Assembly (NCBI GenBank): GCA_905215205.1 | Contig: CAJMPK010000041.1 | Location: forward strand, 1 to 10,503 | Direction of reading: 5' to 3' | Length of the DNA stretch: 10,503 nt | Source: an uncultured bacterium | Lineage (GTDB): Bacteria > Actinomycetota > Coriobacteriia > Coriobacteriales > Coriobacteriaceae | In this document: piece by piece, positions 6,551 to 10,503 of the stretch | How positions within the stretch are numbered: position 1 is the first letter of the stretch | Layout of the letters: each line of letters starts with the position of its first letter | The notes under the pieces: model-generated | Databases searched by the model: none | Seen by the model: the letters and a program-made list of their open reading frames with translations, nothing else | Told to the model about the DNA's origin: nothing | Program-made: the position numbers and the translations under genes

Positions 6551-8716
6551 CTATGCACGGGCGCATTCCGCAACGTGCGAATCGAGCCATTCGATATCCT
6601 CGGCAAGATGTGCCACGCCCAGATGGTGTTCACCCGGACACACCTCGTGCCGCAGGCCATCTCTGCGACCCAGCAACTTGTAGGCATCGCGCACGATCTC
6701 GAGCTGCTCGCCAACATTTTTCAGCCCGCGCGAACCGTTCAGATGATCTTCTTCGCAGCTCTGCACTAACAACGGGCGCGGCGCGATGAGCGAGGCAATA
6801 TCGCCCATGTCGAGTAAGCGCCAAAGTCCGGGTGTGTAGTTGCAGCTGCAATTGCCATTGAGATGCAGCAGCGAATCGTCGACACCGTACAGATAGCCCG
6901 AGACAAACGCCTTGCGCACACGCGGGTCGAGTGCGGCCAGGTACAACGTCATGTAGCCGCCACCCGAAAAACCAAAGCAACCCAGGTCATCCATGGCAAT
7001 GTCGCCGCGCGCCTCTAGGTAATCGATCAGACGCATGTTATCCCAGGCGTTGAGGCCCGCAACCGTAAGACCCAGCGGCTCGGCCATACGTGCTTGATTC
7101 AGACACGTACCGCGCAGGTAGCTGTTCTCGTCATCGCCCTGACCCTTCCAGTCACGACGGTATCCCCAACCGCGCGCATCAGGGCAGACGGTCACGTAAC
7201 CCATGCGTGCCAAACGCAGACCGTAGTCGTAATTGAACTTACGCACGGCATCATCGACCGCCGGCACGCCCGCAACACCGGCTACGCTTGCAGCACCCGC
7301 TCCCTGATGGCCATGCGGGCAGATATAACAGCGTTTGAGCCCCCGCTCATCAAGCTTAGGACAAGACGGCTCCAACAGGTAAAACGGCATCCACACATCG
7401 TGCTCAACCTGCAACATCGCATGGGTGCGCACGATGCCGCCGGCAATCTGCACCCGATCGAGTTCGCGCGCATCAATCGACACGCGATCCATAATCGATA
7501 AGCCCAACAGGTCAAACAGCCGAACCCTCGTCGCAATCTGCCATGCCTCAAAGTCTTCGGGCGTCGTGCCCTTAAATGCGGCGGAGCGGCCCTCACGCTT
7601 AAGGCGCTCACGAAATGCCAGTTCGTCTTCGTAATAGATGTCGATATGCACCGTGCGACCGTTATCGGAAAGACTGTCGGTCTCCGCAGCGTCGCCCGGG
7701 CCACCTTCGGGGTCCCAGCCGTCCGCACCGGAAAGCACCTGTTCGCGGGCGTATCGGGTAGTGGCTGTCGCATCGAGCTCGTGCGCCCATGGCGCCCAGT
7801 TTTCGGCATCACTCGCCGGGCCATGTAGGCTTGCACCAGCGTAGTGCGCCCTCTCGTGCGCCGCTGGCTTAGCCCAATCCCACCAACCTTCGCGCTTGAT
7901 ATGCTGTCCCAGCCAGCAATCGATCAGCACGGTCTGGGCCCACTCACGCCAAGGACGACCCAAATAGACCGAATCCGGTGCCACATCTTGCGGGGCTGTA
8001 AACGAGCAGCCGTGGAACACGAAGCCATATGGCTCTCCCTCGGGCGTCGATGCCGCCGTCACGTAACCGTTCACGTCCATATTGCGGTTGAGCGAGCGGA
8101 TCTCGCACCCCTCAAAATAGGCACACGCGCCGCCAAAGATAAAGTCGACGTCGCCCTCAATCCGGCAGCGTCGAAAATACTGACGGCCCACCCGACGCGG
8201 CGCAAACTGCTTGGGCCCAATGAATCCGCCCGGTTTGACTTCGCGCGGGGGCAACGGGGCCAAAAACAGCGTGTCCTGGCGCCCCGTAATGCAACAGGCG
8301 TCGACCACCAAACGGTCGCCGTCGGCGTACAGGGCAATCGCCTGCCCCACCTCGCGACCGTCGCCGGCATCGTTGACGATTGTGAGGTTCTCGAGCCGCA
8401 CGTCGTCGGCATCGACCAAAACGGTATAGGTCCTAAAGGTGCCGAGCGTGCCGTCAATGCCCGATCCGTCCCCCGAGGGCATCTTGGCGCCCAGACTGCC
8501 CACGATACGCACGCTGTCAGCCGTCTCGCCCATCAGCGTCACATACGGTCGATGAATCTCGACCCGTTCGCGGTACTCACCCGGCTCGATATGGATTGTC
8601 ACCGGTTGCTCGGCATCCGGATAGAGTTGATCGGCTGCCGTCAAGGCATCGGAAATCGTTGGATATGCTCCTGCCGCAGCCCTCGAAACGCGCAGTGTAT
8701 AGATGCTTTCGCTCAT
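6551..8716 (-). CDS. Two-domain esterase: CE8 pectin methylesterase fused to an alpha/beta-hydrolase (acetyl-xylan-esterase/CE19-like)
   Basis: A 721-residue fusion. Residues about 5-310 are a CE8 beta-helix pectinesterase: GQAIAL (Q125), GRQDTLF (Q147, D148), GDVDFIFGGA (D191) and LGRPW (R254, W256) are the known catalytic and binding positions. Between D148 and D191 there is an insertion of about 22 residues relative to plant and Erwinia enzymes. After a linker (about 320-380), residues about 385-721 form an alpha/beta-hydrolase with GFSGGG (S584), an acidic segment SCEEDH (E656 or D657) and GEHH (H697 or H698) as the likely triad. This half resembles large bacterial acetyl-xylan-esterase-like hydrolases and the CE19 pectin methylesterases; which one is uncertain. 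The protein would remove methyl esters and perhaps acetyl or a second set of methyl esters from pectin fragments. No signal peptide is visible, implying cytoplasmic action. Its ATG overlaps the upstream esterase stop in an ATGA arrangement (8713-8716), indicating translational coupling. Confidence 0.9.
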   Translation of the reverse strand: MSESIYTLRVSRAAAGAYPTISDALTAADQLYPDAEQPVTIHIEPGEYRERVEIHRPYVTLMGETADSVRIVGSLGAKMPSGDGSGIDGTLGTFRTYTVLVDADDVRLENLTIVNDAGDGREVGQAIALYADGDRLVVDACCITGRQDTLFLAPLPPREVKPGGFIGPKQFAPRRVGRQYFRRCRIEGDVDFIFGGACAYFEGCEIRSLNRNMDVNGYVTAASTPEGEPYGFVFHGCSFTAPQDVAPDSVYLGRPWREWAQTVLIDCWLGQHIKREGWWDWAKPAAHERAHYAGASLHGPASDAENWAPWAHELDATATTRYAREQVLSGADGWDPEGGPGDAAETDSLSDNGRTVHIDIYYEDELAFRERLKREGRSAAFKGTTPEDFEAWQIATRVRLFDLLGLSIMDRVSIDARELDRVQIAGGIVRTHAMLQVEHDVWMPFYLLEPSCPKLDERGLKRCYICPHGHQGAGAASVAGVAGVPAVDDAVRKFNYDYGLRLARMGYVTVCPDARGWGYRRDWKGQGDDENSYLRGTCLNQARMAEPLGLTVAGLNAWDNMRLIDYLEARGDIAMDDLGCFGFSGGGYMTLYLAALDPRVRKAFVSGYLYGVDDSLLHLNGNCSCNYTPGLWRLLDMGDIASLIAPRPLLVQSCEEDHLNGSRGLKNVGEQLEIVRDAYKLLGRRDGLRHEVCPGEHHLGVAHLAEDIEWLDSHVAECARA

Positions 8717-9522
8717 CGTCCATCACGCTCCCAGGCAGCGAACTGCTCGGGCCAGCCCTGAACCTGTGGCTGAATATGCTCGGCGCAGCCCTTAAATGCC
8801 GTTAGGGCCGTAGCGAGCGATGCCCCATGTTTTCCATGCGGAAAGACATGTAGGCTAAAGCCAATCCCGTGGTCGGCAAGAGCCTGCGCAAGAAGGAGGC
8901 TATTTTGAACTGACACCGATGCATCCTCGGCGGTATGCCACAAGAACGTACGAGGGAAGCCCTCGCCCACCATATTCTCGATTGACAACTTTTGAGCCAA
9001 AGCGTCATCGGCACCCGTTAGGTGTTCAAACGAACCACGATGAGCATAGGTCCCCGAGCTTACGACCGGATAGCCCAAGCAAAGTGCGTCAGGCCGAATC
9101 GACTCAGGCGATGCCGCGATCGACTCTGCAAGCCAGGATTGGTCCCAAAGCGCCCCGAGCAAGCCAACCAGATGCCCACCGGCCGAAAAACCCATGACCG
9201 TAATCCGATCAGGATCGACACAGTACTCTGCCGCATGGCCTCGGACGGTATCGACCGCCCGCGCGAGTTCTTGCAATGCCAGCGGATAGACAGCCGGAGC
9301 AACCGAGTAGTTCAGCACAAACGCCTGGTAGCCCATCGCCAACAAACGGAGCGCTACCGGCTCGCCTTCGCGCGGCGAAACGTGATCGTAGCCGCCTCCT
9401 GGCACGACCACAACTGCAGGCAGCGGTTTTAAAGCATAAGCATCTTCGGTCGGGGCAAAAACATAAGACGCAATCGTGGCAGACGAGCCATCGACCCCGA
9501 CAGGAATCGTTTTATTGAGCAT
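8713..9522 (-). CDS. Small alpha/beta-hydrolase, probable acetylesterase
   Basis: A 269-residue alpha/beta-hydrolase of the esterase/lipase (BD-FAE or acetylesterase-like) type. An oxyanion-hole segment VVPGGGYDH (about 39-47) is followed by the nucleophile elbow GFSAGGH (S113), an acidic HTAED segment (D200 or E199) and PHGKHG (H232), giving a full triad. The start at 9522 is chosen because AAAGGGAA lies a few bases before it; an ATG 12 codons upstream has no such site and the added residues look non-conserved. There is no signal peptide. The gene ends in an ATGA overlap with the CE8 fusion gene. Family members in plant-polysaccharide loci deacetylate xylan or pectin fragments, and the neighbours favour acetylated pectin oligosaccharides here. 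A peptidase or carbamate hydrolase role cannot be excluded from sequence alone. Confidence 0.87.
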   Translation of the reverse strand: MLNKTIPVGVDGSSATIASYVFAPTEDAYALKPLPAVVVVPGGGYDHVSPREGEPVALRLLAMGYQAFVLNYSVAPAVYPLALQELARAVDTVRGHAAEYCVDPDRITVMGFSAGGHLVGLLGALWDQSWLAESIAASPESIRPDALCLGYPVVSSGTYAHRGSFEHLTGADDALAQKLSIENMVGEGFPRTFLWHTAEDASVSVQNSLLLAQALADHGIGFSLHVFPHGKHGASLATALTAFKGCAEHIQPQVQGWPEQFAAWERDGR

Positions 9523-9572
9523 GTATTCCCTTTCACCATGATGCGTAGCGCAGCGCACACGGCCGTATCGCG

Positions 9573-9613
9573 CAAGGGCTGCATTGCCGATTTATCCGAC
9601 AATGCAGCCCTTG
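9573..9613 (-). terminator. Perfect 14-bp hairpin between GH28 and the acetylesterase gene
   Basis: Arms at 9573-9586 and 9600-9613 are perfect reverse complements, with a 13-base loop. It starts 13 bases after the GH28 stop. On the minus strand the stem is followed by CGCGATACGG with no T-run, so a standard intrinsic terminator is doubtful. It could cause partial termination or stabilise the 3' end of the upstream mRNA, letting GH28 and the esterase genes be expressed at different levels. Confidence 0.5.
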
Positions 9614-9626
9614 TCATCAACCCGAG

Positions 9627-10503
9627 TTAGGAACGGACGACCTTGTCGACGTTCTGGAGCTGCAGCTCCTCGCCGTCCTGGCCCTCGATCACCACATTTT
9701 GCAGGTCGAGCACCTTGACGTTTTGCGCAATGATGCCCTGACGTACCATGGGCTCAACGCCGCAGGCCATGGCCGGAACAAAGGGCTCAGCATCGTCGGC
9801 AAAGGTCACGTGGACATCCTGGAACGTCAGGCGCGTTACTTTGCTCTCGGGCAGGCCCGTGATGTAGGCAGCGGCAGCATGGCAGTTGGTAGCCTCGATA
9901 TCACAAAACGTCGTGGCGCCAAAGCCGGGCGTGCGGTCGTCGACGGGCAGCGCCTCGCGAGACTGCACGTAATCGGTCTTGCCGTCCTTGTCGCAGAAGT
10001 AGAACGAATTGACCACGAAGGGCGTGAGCACCTCGTCCATGCGAATGTGCTCGAAGGTGATGCCCTCGTTGACGGCATCCTTGCCGCGTCCACGGCGGGT
10101 CTTGACGCGCAGGCCACGGTCAGTGCGCTCAAAGAGGCACTTGCTCACGGTAAGGTCCTTGATGCCGCCGGCAGCCTCGGATCCCAGCACCACGGCACCA
10201 TGGCCGTCGTGCATGTAGCAGTGCGAGATCAACACGTCGTGCGTGGCGGGGCGAAGCTCGGGCTCAATGCCCAGCTTGCCGCTCTTGATGGCGATGCAGT
10301 CATCACCCACTGAGAACTGACAACCAAGGATGCGAACAAAACCGCAGCTCTCGGGATCGAAGCCGTCGGTGTTGTGGGAGTTCTTGGGGCCCTCGATGGA
10401 CAGGCAGAGCGCATCGATGTGCTCGCACAGGATGGGGTGGATGTTCCACGCCGGGCTGTTGCGGACGGTGAAGCCAGCCAAGCTCACGTTTTGGCACTCG
10501 GAC
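9627..10503 (-). CDS. GH28 polygalacturonase-type hydrolase, 5' end beyond the window
   Basis: The reading frame is open to the window edge, so the N-terminus is missing and about 292 C-terminal residues are seen. GH28 motifs occur in order: NTDGFD (aspartate codon at 10367-10365), GDDCIAIKSG (paired aspartates, 10304-10299), DGHGAVVLGS (histidine, 10202-10200) and RGLRVKT (arginine and lysine, 10109-10101). These are the three catalytic acids, the active-site histidine and the substrate-carboxylate-binding RxK of the family. It should hydrolyse alpha-1,4-galacturonic linkages in pectin by inversion. Exo- versus endo-action and rhamnogalacturonan preference cannot be settled. The GTG at 10487 is not a believable start, because conserved GH28 sequence (SECQNVSLAGFTVRNSP) continues upstream of it. 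Signal peptide status is unknown as that end is absent. A strong hairpin follows its stop codon. Confidence 0.93.
   Translation of the reverse strand, partial: SECQNVSLAGFTVRNSPAWNIHPILCEHIDALCLSIEGPKNSHNTDGFDPESCGFVRILGCQFSVGDDCIAIKSGKLGIEPELRPATHDVLISHCYMHDGHGAVVLGSEAAGGIKDLTVSKCLFERTDRGLRVKTRRGRGKDAVNEGITFEHIRMDEVLTPFVVNSFYFCDKDGKTDYVQSREALPVDDRTPGFGATTFCDIEATNCHAAAAYITGLPESKVTRLTFQDVHVTFADDAEPFVPAMACGVEPMVRQGIIAQNVKVLDLQNVVIEGQDGEELQLQNVDKVVRS

Noticed and set aside
7844..8761. A 305-codon open frame on the plus strand
   Set aside because: It is antisense to the CE8 domain, whose catalytic motifs are intact on the minus strand; the product has no motif.
9627..10487. GTG at 10487 as the true start of the GH28 gene
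   Set aside because: Conserved GH28 sequence continues in frame to the window edge and 286 residues would be too short for this family.
1..10503. CRISPR arrays, tRNA/rRNA genes, insertion sequences or prophage genes
   Set aside because: No regularly spaced repeats, tRNA-like cloverleaf, rRNA sequence, transposase or integrase motif was recognised by eye on either strand.

Overview
The window is about 10.5 kb of fairly GC-rich bacterial DNA with every convincing gene on the minus strand, so transcription runs from high to low coordinates. Base composition, strong GGAG-type ribosome binding sites, and the mix of anaerobic flavin/Fe-S oxidoreductases with a sugar-acid degradation cluster suggest a gut anaerobe of the Coriobacteriia (Collinsella-like). 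This taxonomic call is an inference from style, not from a marker gene.

Region 1 (about 10503 to 3560) is a pectin / rhamnogalacturonan oligosaccharide locus. In transcription order it holds: a GH28 polygalacturonase-type hydrolase cut by the window edge; a small alpha/beta-hydrolase esterase; a two-domain protein with an N-terminal CE8 pectin methylesterase and a C-terminal alpha/beta-hydrolase esterase; an SGNH (GDSL-like) esterase; a GH105 unsaturated uronyl hydrolase; and a TIM-barrel sugar isomerase/epimerase. None of the complete enzymes has a visible signal peptide, so the picture is cytoplasmic trimming of imported, methylated and acetylated pectin fragments. Esterases strip the decorations, GH28 and GH105 remove uronic acids, and the isomerase may act on a released sugar. 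No transporter, lyase or regulator gene lies inside the window.

The spacing suggests at least two transcription units here. The second would start upstream of GH105, where a 38-bp near-perfect palindrome centred on AACGTT and a second copy of its core 41 bp away look like paired LacI-family operators. A strong hairpin separates GH28 from the next gene.

Region 2 (3457 to 85) holds two redox enzymes: a GltD-like NAD(P)H flavoprotein with an N-terminal Fe-S domain, ending at a convincing intrinsic terminator, and an old-yellow-enzyme/2,4-dienoyl-CoA-reductase-type flavin/Fe-S reductase. Their link to pectin catabolism is not shown by the sequence; they may be a separate anaerobic reductase module.

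No tRNA, rRNA, CRISPR array, insertion sequence or prophage gene was seen. No gene-free stretch exceeds about 205 bases.
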